Shown: positions 1-6,378, counted from the stretch's first letter. The stretch is DNA of 7,477 nucleotides from Chloroflexota bacterium (GCA_022574265.1 JACZSI010000083.1:1-7477); one strand, 5' to 3'. Notes: generated from the letters alone by a model not told the origin. Program-made: numbers and translations.

Positions 1-258
1 GGCGCGTGGACGGTGACGAGCCGCATGCTGTTCGCGAACTACTTCGGGCGCCGGTCGTTCGGCTCGATCCGCGGGTTCGCGGCGCCCATCATGGTCGTCG
101 TCAATCCGGCGGGGCCGCTGTTCGCGGCGTACGTGCGCGATGCCACCGGCAGCTACTCGATCGCGTTCGTCGTGTTCGCCGTGGTGTTCGCGGTCGCGTT
201 CGCCGCTTTCCTCGTCGCGGTGCCGGTCCGCAAGCGCGCCCCTCGGGCGGCGGCATGA
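1..258 (+). CDS. MFS-type transporter, C-terminal fragment (5' end outside window)
   Basis: This is the last 85 residues of an integral membrane transporter whose start lies before the window; the frame is open from base 1 and ends at TGA 256-258. Two hydrophobic stretches are visible, about residues 27-44 and 52-74, separated by a short loop reading YVRDATGSYS, followed by a basic tail (VRKRAPRAAA) expected in the cytoplasm. The pattern FGRRSFGSIRG, then a Pro/Gly-containing helix, then GPL, then DATGSY and a final helix, is typical of the last two transmembrane helices of major facilitator superfamily permeases of the oxalate/formate antiporter or monocarboxylate type. The substrate is unknown. 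Its position upstream of a catabolic operon, in the same direction, makes uptake of the operon's substrate an attractive inference, but a 221-bp repeat-bearing gap separates the two, so cotranscription is not shown. Confidence 0.75.
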   Translation, partial: GAWTVTSRMLFANYFGRRSFGSIRGFAAPIMVVVNPAGPLFAAYVRDATGSYSIAFVVFAVVFAVAFAAFLVAVPVRKRAPRAAA

Positions 259-297
259 GGGAGATCGGCCGCGGGCCAACATCTCGCGCCTGGTCGA

Positions 298-396
298 CCC
301 TCACCCCCGCCCTCTCCCTGTCCAGGGAGAGGGGGAAGAACGGGGGGCCGCCGGTTCCCCTCCTCTCCCTCCTGGGGGAGAGGATTGAGGTGAGGG
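298..396. repeat. imperfect palindromic intergenic repeat with two hairpins (REP/MITE-like)
   Basis: The element starts CCCTCACCCCC and ends TTGAGGTGAGGG, so its ends are an imperfect inverted pair (CCCTCACC against GGTGAGGG, then CCTCTCCC against GGGAGAGG). Inside are two hairpins. At 310-333 an 11-bp stem CCCTCTCCCTG / CAGGGAGAGGG has essentially no mismatch. At 362-383 an 8-bp stem CCTCTCCC / GGGAGAGG encloses a 6-nt loop. It carries no reading frame of its own. Repeats of this CCCTCACCCC...CCTCTCCC type are common between genes in many GC-rich bacterial genomes. This copy may also end or attenuate transcription from the transporter gene. A 10-bp direct repeat, GATCGGCCGC, flanks it at 263-272 and 399-408. 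Confidence 0.75.
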
Positions 397-430
397 GGGA
401 TCGGCCGCTCCCGGCCCTTTGTCCGTGTGA

Positions 431-436
431 TACGCT
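431..436 (+). promoter_or_regulatory. possible -10 box (TACGCT) for the catabolic operon
   Basis: TACGCT, preceded by GTGTGA, lies 43 bp before the operon's first ATG, which would leave a leader of about 37 nt containing a Shine-Dalgarno sequence. No convincing -35 hexamer is visible at the right spacing. The call rests on the similar TAnnCT box found in the other intergenic gaps of this window. Confidence 0.35.
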
Positions 437-465
437 CCCGCCGCATCGCATTGCCGCGAATGGGG

Positions 466-473
466 AAAGGGAG
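466..473 (+). promoter_or_regulatory. Shine-Dalgarno site that fixes the dioxygenase start
   Basis: AAAGGGAG ends 6 nt before ATG 480. The frame is open much further upstream (to position 6), but that extension crosses the transporter gene in another frame and the palindromic repeat, so this site decides the start. Confidence 0.7.
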
Positions 474-479
474 CCGCTG

Positions 480-1466
480 ATGGCCAAGATCGTCCTTGGG
501 GTGGGCACGTCCCATAGCCCGATGCTGAGCACGCCGGCGGAGAAGTGGCCGGAGCACGTGAAGCGCGACCTCGCCAACACGAGCCTGTGGGCGTGGGACG
601 GCAAGCCGCACACCTACGAGGAGATGCTTGAGATGTCCCCGGCGTCGATCGCTCAGGAGCTGACGATGGACGTCTGGCGCGAGCGGGACGCGGCGAATCA
701 GGCCGCGATCGCGAAGCTCGGCGACGTGATCGCCGACGTGGACCCGGACGTGATCGTGATGGTGGGAGACGACCAGCACGAGCTGATCCACGAGGACAAC
801 ATGCCGTCGCTACTCGTCTACTGGGGCGAGAAGCTGCCGAACAAGCCGCGTGACCGATCGCGCATGCCGCCGTCCATCGCGCTCGCCGCCTGGGCCAACG
901 AGTTCGACGAGGAGGTCGAGCTTGACGGCGAGGCCAGCCTCGGACTGCACATCATCGAGTCGGTGATCGCGGATGAGTTCGACGTGGCGCACTCGAAGGA
1001 GATGCCGGACGGGCGCGGGGAGGGCCACGCCTTCGGCTTCGTCCACCGGCGCATCCTGGACGGGAAGCGCATCCCGCCGACGGTGCCGATCCTCCAGAAC
1101 ACCTACTACCCGCCGACGCAGCCGCTGCCCAAGCGCTGCTACGCGTTCGGCAAGGCCATCCGGCGCGCGATCGAGTCGTGGGAGAGCGACGCCCGCGTCG
1201 CGGTCCTGGCCTCGGGCGGGCTCAGCCACTTCGTCATCGACGAGAAGCTGGACCGTGGCGTGCTCAAGGCGCTGGGGGACCACGACGCCGACCACCTGAG
1301 CACGCTGCCCGTCGAGCTGCTGAACTCGGGCAACTCCGAGATACGCAACTGGATCACCGTGGGCGCGATGGTGGAAGGCATGGACATGACGCTGGTCGAC
1401 TACATCCCCTGCTACCGCTCGCCGGCGAGCACGGGGTGCGCGATGGCGTTCGCTTACTGGGACTGA
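480..1466 (+). CDS. LigB-family class III extradiol ring-cleavage dioxygenase
   Basis: The 328-residue product belongs to the LigB superfamily of non-heme Fe(II) dioxygenases, soluble cytoplasmic enzymes that open catecholic rings next to the diol with O2. Family residues are in place: His12 in GTSHSP (LigB uses His12), His100 in VMVGDDQHE (place of the second iron histidine), His250 in ASGGLSHF (place of the catalytic base histidine) and Glu287 in SGNSEIRNW (place of the iron glutamate). It is somewhat longer than LigB (about 300 residues). No small alpha subunit (LigA) is encoded next to it, so it may be self-sufficient like the one-chain members, or its partner may lie elsewhere. It is the first gene of a tight operon, 20 bp before the amidohydrolase gene. 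Substrate (protocatechuate, gallate, homoprotocatechuate or a non-catechol) cannot be told. The family is secure; the exact reaction is inference. Confidence 0.88.
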   Translation: MAKIVLGVGTSHSPMLSTPAEKWPEHVKRDLANTSLWAWDGKPHTYEEMLEMSPASIAQELTMDVWRERDAANQAAIAKLGDVIADVDPDVIVMVGDDQHELIHEDNMPSLLVYWGEKLPNKPRDRSRMPPSIALAAWANEFDEEVELDGEASLGLHIIESVIADEFDVAHSKEMPDGRGEGHAFGFVHRRILDGKRIPPTVPILQNTYYPPTQPLPKRCYAFGKAIRRAIESWESDARVAVLASGGLSHFVIDEKLDRGVLKALGDHDADHLSTLPVELLNSGNSEIRNWITVGAMVEGMDMTLVDYIPCYRSPASTGCAMAFAYWD

Positions 1467-1486
1467 CCCAAGCTGGAGGGGGAGCG

Positions 1487-2524
1487 ATGGCGCCGAGCAG
1501 CCTGGGGACCGTCGACGCCGACGGCCACGTGCGGGATGAGGAAGCGCGCATCCGCGCGTACATCGCGCCGCCCTTCGACGCGCGCCTGCGCCTCGGCAGC
1601 TCGCCACGCGACGGCTTCGACAACACGCTGGGCGGGACGCGCGGCACGCGGAAGGTCGACGCCGCGGTCTGGCTGGAGGCGATGGACTCCGGGGGGCTCG
1701 AGACGGCGGTGCTCTATCCGACAGCCGGGTTGTCGGTGGGCTATCTGGGCGAGCAGGACTACGCCGTCGCCTGGTGCCATGCCTACAACGACTACCTCTC
1801 CGAGGAGTACCTGAAGGTCAGCCCGCGCTTCAAGGGGGTGGCGCTGCTGCCGCTCCAGGTGCCGGCCGAGGCCGCGAAGGAGCTGCGCCGCTGCGTCGGT
1901 GAGCTCGGCATGGTCGGCGGCATGCTCGCCGATGGGCCGTACCTCATGGGCAAGCCCGTTTACGATCCCATCTATGCAGAGGCGGAGCGCCTCGGCACGA
2001 TGCTCGCCGTCCACGCGGGCGGCCGCCTGATCGGCGGGATCGACGAGTTCTTGTTCGACCGCTTCGCCCAGGTGCATACGCTCGGCCACGCCTTCTCGCA
2101 GATGAAGCAGTTCACCTCCATCGTCTTCGAGGGCGTGCCCGAGAAGTTCCCGAAGCTGCGGCTCGCATTCCTAGAGGCGGGCTGCGGGTGGGTGGCCTAC
2201 CTGCTGGACCGCATGGACGAGCGCTACCACATCCGCGGCGAGGTGGACGCGCCGGTGCTGCGCAAGACGCCGAGCGAGTACGTCGCGGACGGCAACATCT
2301 ACGTCTCGTGCGAGGCGGAGGAGCGGCTCCTGCCAGAGACGCTGCGGCTGCTGGGGGAGGGCATGGTGGTCTACGCGTCGGACTTCCCGCACTGGGACGC
2401 CGACTACCCGGCGAACCTCCAGCACCTGCTCGGGCGTGCGGACCTGACCGAGGAGCAGCGGATCAAGATCACGAGCACGAACGCCAGGGCGCTCTACGCC
2501 CTGGACGGCGCGGTGGGGGATTAG
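1487..2524 (+). CDS. Amidohydro_2-family metal-dependent hydrolase/decarboxylase (TIM barrel)
   Basis: The 345-residue protein has the layout of the amidohydrolase_2 family, which includes ACMS decarboxylase, gamma-resorcylate decarboxylase, 5-carboxyvanillate decarboxylase and 4-oxalomesaconate hydratase. Likely metal ligands are Asp12 and His14 (VDADGHV at strand 1), His176 (AVHAGG) and Asp299 (YASDFPHWD). His201 and Glu230 (LEAGCGW) are probably also in the active site. The first motif reads D-x-H rather than the classical H-x-H; an acidic first residue is known in aromatic-acid decarboxylases of this family, so a decarboxylase or hydrolase acting on the ring-cleavage product or on an aromatic acid is the leading guess. 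The segment around 230-246 (AGCGWVAYLLDRMDE) is typical of the predicted members found in environmental bacteria. The start is set by GGAGGGGGA at 1475-1483. The stop codon overlaps the Shine-Dalgarno site of the next gene, which argues for one transcript. The exact reaction is unknown. Confidence 0.85.
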   Translation: MAPSSLGTVDADGHVRDEEARIRAYIAPPFDARLRLGSSPRDGFDNTLGGTRGTRKVDAAVWLEAMDSGGLETAVLYPTAGLSVGYLGEQDYAVAWCHAYNDYLSEEYLKVSPRFKGVALLPLQVPAEAAKELRRCVGELGMVGGMLADGPYLMGKPVYDPIYAEAERLGTMLAVHAGGRLIGGIDEFLFDRFAQVHTLGHAFSQMKQFTSIVFEGVPEKFPKLRLAFLEAGCGWVAYLLDRMDERYHIRGEVDAPVLRKTPSEYVADGNIYVSCEAEERLLPETLRLLGEGMVVYASDFPHWDADYPANLQHLLGRADLTEEQRIKITSTNARALYALDGAVGD

Positions 2525-2534
2525 GAGCGGAGCG

Positions 2535-4313
2535 ATGACGGAACAGCATCCAGTGCCGGCGGACCCGAGCTGGAACGAGTACGGAGCCGAGGAGTGGGCG
2601 GACGCCGCGTTCGGCGCCATGCGGGCGGGCGGCGTGGAACGGCTCTACTTCTGCTCGGGCTCGGAGCTCAGCTTCTACCAGGAAGCGGCGGCGCGCGCCC
2701 GCTCGCGGGAGTGGCCCGTGCCCAAGATCGTGACGATGGTGCACGAGGGCGCGGCGCTCAACGCGGCGATCGGCGACACGATGGTCTCCGGCCAGCCGGC
2801 GGCCACGGCCGTGCACATAGACGTCGGCACGTTCAACTACGGAGCCGGCCTCCACACCGCCTGGCGTGGCGGCTACCCCGTGCTCATGACGGCGGGCACC
2901 GGCCCGCGCGCCTACCCCGGCTCGATGGCGGGCGCGCGCGAGAGCGCCGTGCAGTGGGTCCAGGAGCCGAGGGACCAGGGCGAGATCGTGCGGCAGTACA
3001 CGAAGCTCGACCACCGCATGGAGCACCAGGACAACCCAGGGCTGATGGTGAGCCGGCTGCTCCAAGTCGCCATGAGCGAGCCCAAGGGGCCGGTGTACCT
3101 CTCGTTCCCGCAGGAGACGGCGCGCCTTCCGATGCCCGGCTCGACGCGCTACCCGACGCGCGACCAGCTCGGCATCGCGCGCCCGGCCTGGCCCGACCCG
3201 GCCGACGCCAAGCGCACCGCCGAGTGGCTGATCAAGGCCAACAACCCGCTCATCTGTCTGGGCAACTCCGGCCGCAACCCGGCCTCGGTCGAGGAGCTGG
3301 TGCGTCTCGCGGAGCTCCTGGCCGTGCCGGTGCTCGATACGCTCCGCGTCCAAAGCATCAACTTCCCGTCGTCGCACCCGCTGTACGGCACCGGCCCTCA
3401 GCCCAAGGACGCCGACGCGCTCGTTGTCTTCGAGGCGCAGGTGCCGTTCATGCCGCCCGCGGGGGCGCCAGCGGCATCCACCAAGATCGTGTGGGTCGAC
3501 CCGGACCCGGTGCAGTCGCGCTACAAGACGATGGAGTTCCGCGCCGACCTGTGGCTCCCGACCGCGGCCGCCGGAGCCGCGCGCGCGATCTACGAGGCGG
3601 CCACGGCGCTGCTGACGAAGTCCGACCGCTCGCGGATCGCGGACCGGCGCAAGCGGCTCGAGGAGCGCAAGCGGGAGCTCGACGACGCGAGCGAGGCGCT
3701 GGCGCTCGAGGCGGGCAAGCGCACGCCGATCCACCCACGCTGGGTGGGCTACCAGATCGGGCAGCTGCTCGAGCCGGAGGCGATCCTGCTGGACGACGCG
3801 CTCAGCTCCTCGATGTACGTGCGCGCGCACACGGAGCGGACGCAGCCGGGGACGTACTTCAAGAGCGGCGGCAGCGCGGGCGGCTGGGGCTCGGGCGCGG
3901 CGTTCGGGGCGAAGATGGCGAAGCCGGAGCGCGACGTGGTGCTCGCGACGGGCGACGGCTACTTCATGTTCGGCACGCCGCTGGCGTCGCTCTGGTCGGC
4001 CGCGCACTACGGCGCGCCGTTCCTGACCGTCGTCTTCGTCAACCGTTCCTACAGCACGGGCACGATCGGGCTCAAGCACGCCTTCCCCGACGGGGAGGCG
4101 GTGGGGGCGGGCGACTACGAGGGCGGGCTGTTCGACCCGCCGCCGAACTTCGCGAAGCTGGCGGAGGCGGCGAACGGGTACGGCGAGGACGTCACGGACC
4201 CCGAGCAGGTGGGGCCGGCGCTGCGCCGTGGGCTGGAGCAGGTGCGCAACGGCTCGCCCGCGCTCATCGCCGTGCAGCTGCCGACGCTGGTGGAGGAGAT
4301 GGCGGCGGGGTAG
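2535..4313 (+). CDS. thiamine-diphosphate-dependent enzyme (acetolactate synthase/benzoylformate decarboxylase-like)
   Basis: The 592-residue protein shows the three-domain ThDP plan. The N-terminal PYR domain (about 15-195) has the cofactor-activating glutamate Glu71 in TMVHEGAALNAAIGD, followed by VGTFNYGAGLH and the GPVYLSFPQE end. The central domain (about 215-350) contains the LICLGNSGRN strand-loop usual for this family. The C-terminal PP domain (about 395-585) has the cofactor motif GDG at 473-475 and Asn503 in FVNRSY; the usual NN pair reads VN, but the second, metal-binding Asn is kept. Between the last two domains is a charged helical stretch (about 362-390). Such enzymes cleave or form C-C bonds next to a carbonyl (2-oxo acid decarboxylation, carboligation, C-C hydrolysis). 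The start has a Shine-Dalgarno AGGAG (2523-2527) overlapping the upstream stop; the stop is 12 bp before the SDR gene. Substrate unknown; it is unlikely to be the housekeeping acetolactate synthase, given its neighbours. Confidence 0.88.
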   Translation: MTEQHPVPADPSWNEYGAEEWADAAFGAMRAGGVERLYFCSGSELSFYQEAAARARSREWPVPKIVTMVHEGAALNAAIGDTMVSGQPAATAVHIDVGTFNYGAGLHTAWRGGYPVLMTAGTGPRAYPGSMAGARESAVQWVQEPRDQGEIVRQYTKLDHRMEHQDNPGLMVSRLLQVAMSEPKGPVYLSFPQETARLPMPGSTRYPTRDQLGIARPAWPDPADAKRTAEWLIKANNPLICLGNSGRNPASVEELVRLAELLAVPVLDTLRVQSINFPSSHPLYGTGPQPKDADALVVFEAQVPFMPPAGAPAASTKIVWVDPDPVQSRYKTMEFRADLWLPTAAAGAARAIYEAATALLTKSDRSRIADRRKRLEERKRELDDASEALALEAGKRTPIHPRWVGYQIGQLLEPEAILLDDALSSSMYVRAHTERTQPGTYFKSGGSAGGWGSGAAFGAKMAKPERDVVLATGDGYFMFGTPLASLWSAAHYGAPFLTVVFVNRSYSTGTIGLKHAFPDGEAVGAGDYEGGLFDPPPNFAKLAEAANGYGEDVTDPEQVGPALRRGLEQVRNGSPALIAVQLPTLVEEMAAG

Positions 4314-4325
4314 GGGGCCTCGACC

Positions 4326-5161
4326 ATGTACGACCTGAGCGGCAAGGTGGCGCTCGTGACGGGAGCCGGCGGCGAGCGCGGGTTCGGTCGCGCCATCGCT
4401 ACCCGGCTTGCGCGGGAGGGCGCGGACGTCGCCGTCAACGACGTCGCGGCGAACCCCCACGGCGCTGGGTCAGGAGGGTGGGGCGGCCTTGACGCGGTCG
4501 CGCGCGAGATCGAGGACGGGGGCCGTGGCGCGCTCGCCGTCGTCGCCGACGTCTCCGATGCCCGCAGGTCGACGCGATGGTGGCTCAGGTGCTGGACCGG
4601 TTCGGGCGCATCGACATCCTGGTGAACAACGCGGGCTCGCGCCCCGGCCGGGACCGCGTGCCGGTGGTCGAGCTGAGCGAGGAGGCGTTCGACGAGGTGC
4701 AGCGCGTCAACGTGAAGGGGACGTTCCTGTGCTCGCGGGCAGTGGCGCGGCACATGCTCGAGCGCGGGGGCGGCGGCAAGATCATCGTCATCTCGTCGAC
4801 CGCGGGCAAGCGCGGCCTGGCCTGGTACGCGGCGTACAGCGCGTCGAAGTTCGCGCTGATCGGCTTCACGCAGGCGCTCGCGCACGAGCTCGGCCCGGCG
4901 GGCGTGAACGTCAACGCGATCTGCCCGGGGTTCGCCGAGACGGAGCGCGCGCTGCACATCGCCGAGGCGGTGCGGCCCGAGGGCACGAATGCCGAGGAGC
5001 AGCTGGCGCGCATGATCCTCGACCGCAGCGCGAAAACTCCCCTGGGGCGCATCACGGAGACGGGCGACGTCGCCAGCATGGCCGCGTTCCTCGCGTCGGG
5101 GGAGTCCGACTACCTCACGGGGCTCGCCGTGTCCGTCTCGGGCGGCGACGTGATGTTCTAG
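4326..5161 (+). pseudogene. SDR-family NAD(P)-dependent oxidoreductase, interrupted by a one-base frameshift
   Basis: A single short-chain dehydrogenase is split over two frames. The first part (ATG 4326 to about 4565) gives the Rossmann start: TGAGGERGFG (residues 12-21, the glycine motif with two extra residues as in the RGIGRAIA subgroup) and Asp39 at the end of strand 2, which favours NAD(H). The second part, in the frame one base back, continues with QVDAMVAQVL, NNAG (about 101-104), Asn129, Ser158 and Tyr171-x3-Lys175 (YSASK), the catalytic set. Restoring one base at about 4565 gives an uninterrupted 278-residue protein, normal for the family. The break is either a recent inactivating deletion or a sequencing/assembly error in a GC-rich run. 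The likely role is oxidation or reduction of a hydroxy/keto intermediate in the upstream pathway. A weak Shine-Dalgarno AGGGGG lies at 4312-4317. SDR identity is secure; functional state is uncertain. Confidence 0.85.
4563..4568 (+). other. frameshift site in the SDR gene
   Basis: The frame of the N-terminal half reads GAT GCC CGC then AGG TCG ACG, losing all SDR similarity and stopping at 4625. The frame of the C-terminal half reads CAG GTC GAC GCG ATG from 4565. C4565 would have to be used twice, so one base, most simply a C in the CGC-CAG junction, is missing. No obvious slippery heptamer is seen here. Confidence 0.8.
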
Positions 5162-5174
5162 CTGAAACCCGCCC

Positions 5175-5180
5175 TATACT
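5175..5180 (+). promoter_or_regulatory. -10 box (TATACT) of a probable leaderless promoter
   Basis: TATACT is a near-consensus -10 hexamer standing out in GC-rich surroundings. It ends 6 nt before ATG 5187, so transcription would begin at or next to the start codon. There is no Shine-Dalgarno sequence before this ATG, which fits a leaderless message. A -35 hexamer is not recognisable within the end of the SDR gene. Confidence 0.6.
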
Positions 5181-5186
5181 CTGCGC

Positions 5187-5654
5187 ATGGCAGGGGTCAT
5201 CGTGCAGAAGGGGAGCGTCGGATCGCCGGCTGTCCAGGCGCTCATCTCGGCGTTGGATGCGGAGATCACCGAGCGCTATCCAGAGGAGAACGCGAACTTC
5301 TTCGGGCTCGATGTGGGCGAGATCACACCAGGACGCGGCGCTTTCCTCGTCGCGACCGTCGACGGCGAGGTGGTCGGCTGCGGGGCGGTCCGGCGCCTCG
5401 ACGGCACCGACGCCGAGATCAAGCGGATGTACGTGACGCCGTCATCCCGCGGCCATGGCGCGGGCCGTGCGCTGCTGGCGGCGCTCGAAGGCGAGGCACG
5501 ATCGCTGGGTGCGACGCGGCTTGTGCTGGAGACCGGCAAGCGCCTGTTCGAGGCGGTCGCGCTCTACAAGCGAGCGGGGTTCACGATTATTCCGCCGTTC
5601 AACGAATACGTTGGCGCGCGGCTGAGCCTCTGCATGGGGAAGGAGCTGCGCTGA
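5187..5654 (+). CDS. GNAT-family N-acetyltransferase
   Basis: The 155-residue protein is a typical single-domain GNAT acetyltransferase, which moves an acetyl group from acetyl-CoA to an amine. The strand pair FLVATVDGEVVGCGAVRR (53-70) is followed by EIKRMYVTPSSRGHGAGRALL (77-97), where RGHGAG is the acetyl-CoA pyrophosphate-binding loop (motif A). It is completed by LETGKR (114-119) and ALYKRAGF (125-132), the motif B region. Length is normal for the family. The acceptor is unknown; small-molecule amines or protein termini are both possible. The gene is 25 bp behind the SDR stop but carries its own TATACT box and lacks a Shine-Dalgarno site, so it is probably transcribed separately and translated from a leaderless message, not part of the catabolic operon. 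No function in the neighbouring pathway is evident. Confidence 0.88.
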   Translation: MAGVIVQKGSVGSPAVQALISALDAEITERYPEENANFFGLDVGEITPGRGAFLVATVDGEVVGCGAVRRLDGTDAEIKRMYVTPSSRGHGAGRALLAALEGEARSLGATRLVLETGKRLFEAVALYKRAGFTIIPPFNEYVGARLSLCMGKELR

Positions 5655-5697
5655 CGCGGCTTGTCCGAAGGGGCCCGCGGTCGCTCGCCGATTGGGG

Positions 5698-5703
5698 TAG
5701 ACT
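5698..5703 (+). promoter_or_regulatory. possible -10 box (TAGACT) for the NIPSNAP gene
   Basis: TAGACT sits in the 97-bp gap between the GNAT and NIPSNAP genes and would give a leader of about 42 nt. It matches the TAnnCT pattern seen before other genes here. No -35 element is recognised. Confidence 0.35.
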
Positions 5704-5739
5704 CCGGCCGATCCCCAGCATGGATGCCCAAGCGTGCAT

Positions 5740-5744
5740 GGAGG
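5740..5744 (+). promoter_or_regulatory. Shine-Dalgarno site that fixes the NIPSNAP start
   Basis: GGAGG lies 7 nt before ATG 5752, the codon that begins the conserved MFYELRTY motif. This favours ATG 5752 over the in-frame GTG at 5734, which would add six residues in front of the domain. Confidence 0.7.
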
Positions 5745-5751
5745 ATGGAGC

Positions 5752-6378
5752 ATGTTCTACGAGCTACGCACCTACCGGCTCAAGCCCGGCGGGGTCCCCA
5801 AGTTCGAGAAGGCCTTCGGCGAGGGCCTCGAAGTGCGGCAGAAGTACTCGCGGCTGGTCGGTTTCTGGCACACGGAGATCGGCCCGCTGAACCAGGTGCT
5901 GCACCTGTGGGCCTACGAGTCGCTCCAGGAGCGGGCGGAGGCGCGGGCCGCCGCGTCGAAGGACCCGAGCGGACTCTGGCCCCCCGTCGGCGTGCAGGAA
6001 TACACCATCACGATGGACAACGACATCCTGATCCCGTCGGAGGTCAACGACCCCCTGGACGGGCCGCGCGAGTGGGGCAACCTGTACGAGCTGCGGATGT
6101 ATACCTACCCGTCGGGGGCCGTACGGGACGTGATGAAGCAGATGAGCGACCAGGTGGCCCAGCGGCGCGAGCTGTCGCCTCTGGGCGGGTTCTTCGTGAG
6201 CGACCTGGGCGAGCTGAACCGCTTCTACCAGCTGTGGCCCTACAAGGACTGGGCGCACCGCGACGAGATGCGGGCCTCGTATCTCAAGAGCGGCATCTGG
6301 CCGGCCAAGGTGGACGTGCGGCCCAACCATCAGCTGGTCCGCCACCTGACGCCGGCGTCCTTCTCGCCCCTCCACTGA
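5752..6378 (+). CDS. NIPSNAP-family protein with two tandem domains
   Basis: The 208-residue protein is built from two copies of the NIPSNAP ferredoxin-like (dimeric alpha/beta barrel) domain. Copy one starts MFYELRTYRLKPGG (residues 1-14) and runs to about 100; copy two starts NLYELRMYTYPSGA (110-123) and runs to the C terminus. Each copy carries the GxFxxxxGxLNxxxxLWxY-type core: GFWHTEIGPLNQVLHLWAY (37-55) and GFFVSDLGELNRFYQLWPY (146-164). No signal peptide or membrane segment is seen, so it should be cytoplasmic. NIPSNAP proteins have no settled enzymatic role; bacterial members often lie in gene groups for breakdown of aromatic or other unusual compounds, and the related fold includes small monooxygenases and isomerases. 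Here it precedes a gentisate dioxygenase-like gene, so a supporting or catalytic role in that pathway is plausible inference. A hairpin directly after the stop suggests its transcript ends there. Confidence 0.87.
   Translation: MFYELRTYRLKPGGVPKFEKAFGEGLEVRQKYSRLVGFWHTEIGPLNQVLHLWAYESLQERAEARAAASKDPSGLWPPVGVQEYTITMDNDILIPSEVNDPLDGPREWGNLYELRMYTYPSGAVRDVMKQMSDQVAQRRELSPLGGFFVSDLGELNRFYQLWPYKDWAHRDEMRASYLKSGIWPAKVDVRPNHQLVRHLTPASFSPLH

Noticed and set aside
6..479. Long in-frame extension upstream of the LigB-type dioxygenase (to position 6)
   Set aside because: It is Arg-rich translation of the transporter gene in a wrong frame and of the palindromic repeat; the Shine-Dalgarno site and the His12 numbering fix the start at 480.
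2469..4460. 663-codon open frame on the minus strand opposite the ThDP gene
   Set aside because: Arg/His/Val-rich shadow frame typical of GC-rich DNA; no domain is recognisable, while the + strand carries clear ThDP motifs.
2594..4492. 632-codon + strand frame overlapping the ThDP gene
   Set aside because: Low-complexity Arg/Gly/Ala translation without motifs; shadow of the real gene.
4557..4580. Programmed -1 ribosomal frameshift in the SDR gene
   Set aside because: No X-XXY-YYZ slippery heptamer is seen at the junction and SDR genes are not known for recoding; an indel or sequencing error is simpler.
4577..5161. Independent 194-residue protein from the internal ATG of the SDR gene
   Set aside because: It would lack the Rossmann glycine motif and has only a weak AGG before it; it continues the upstream SDR half exactly after restoring one base.
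5734..5751. GTG 5734 as start of the NIPSNAP gene
   Set aside because: It lies before the GGAGG site and adds residues ahead of the conserved MFYELRTY start.
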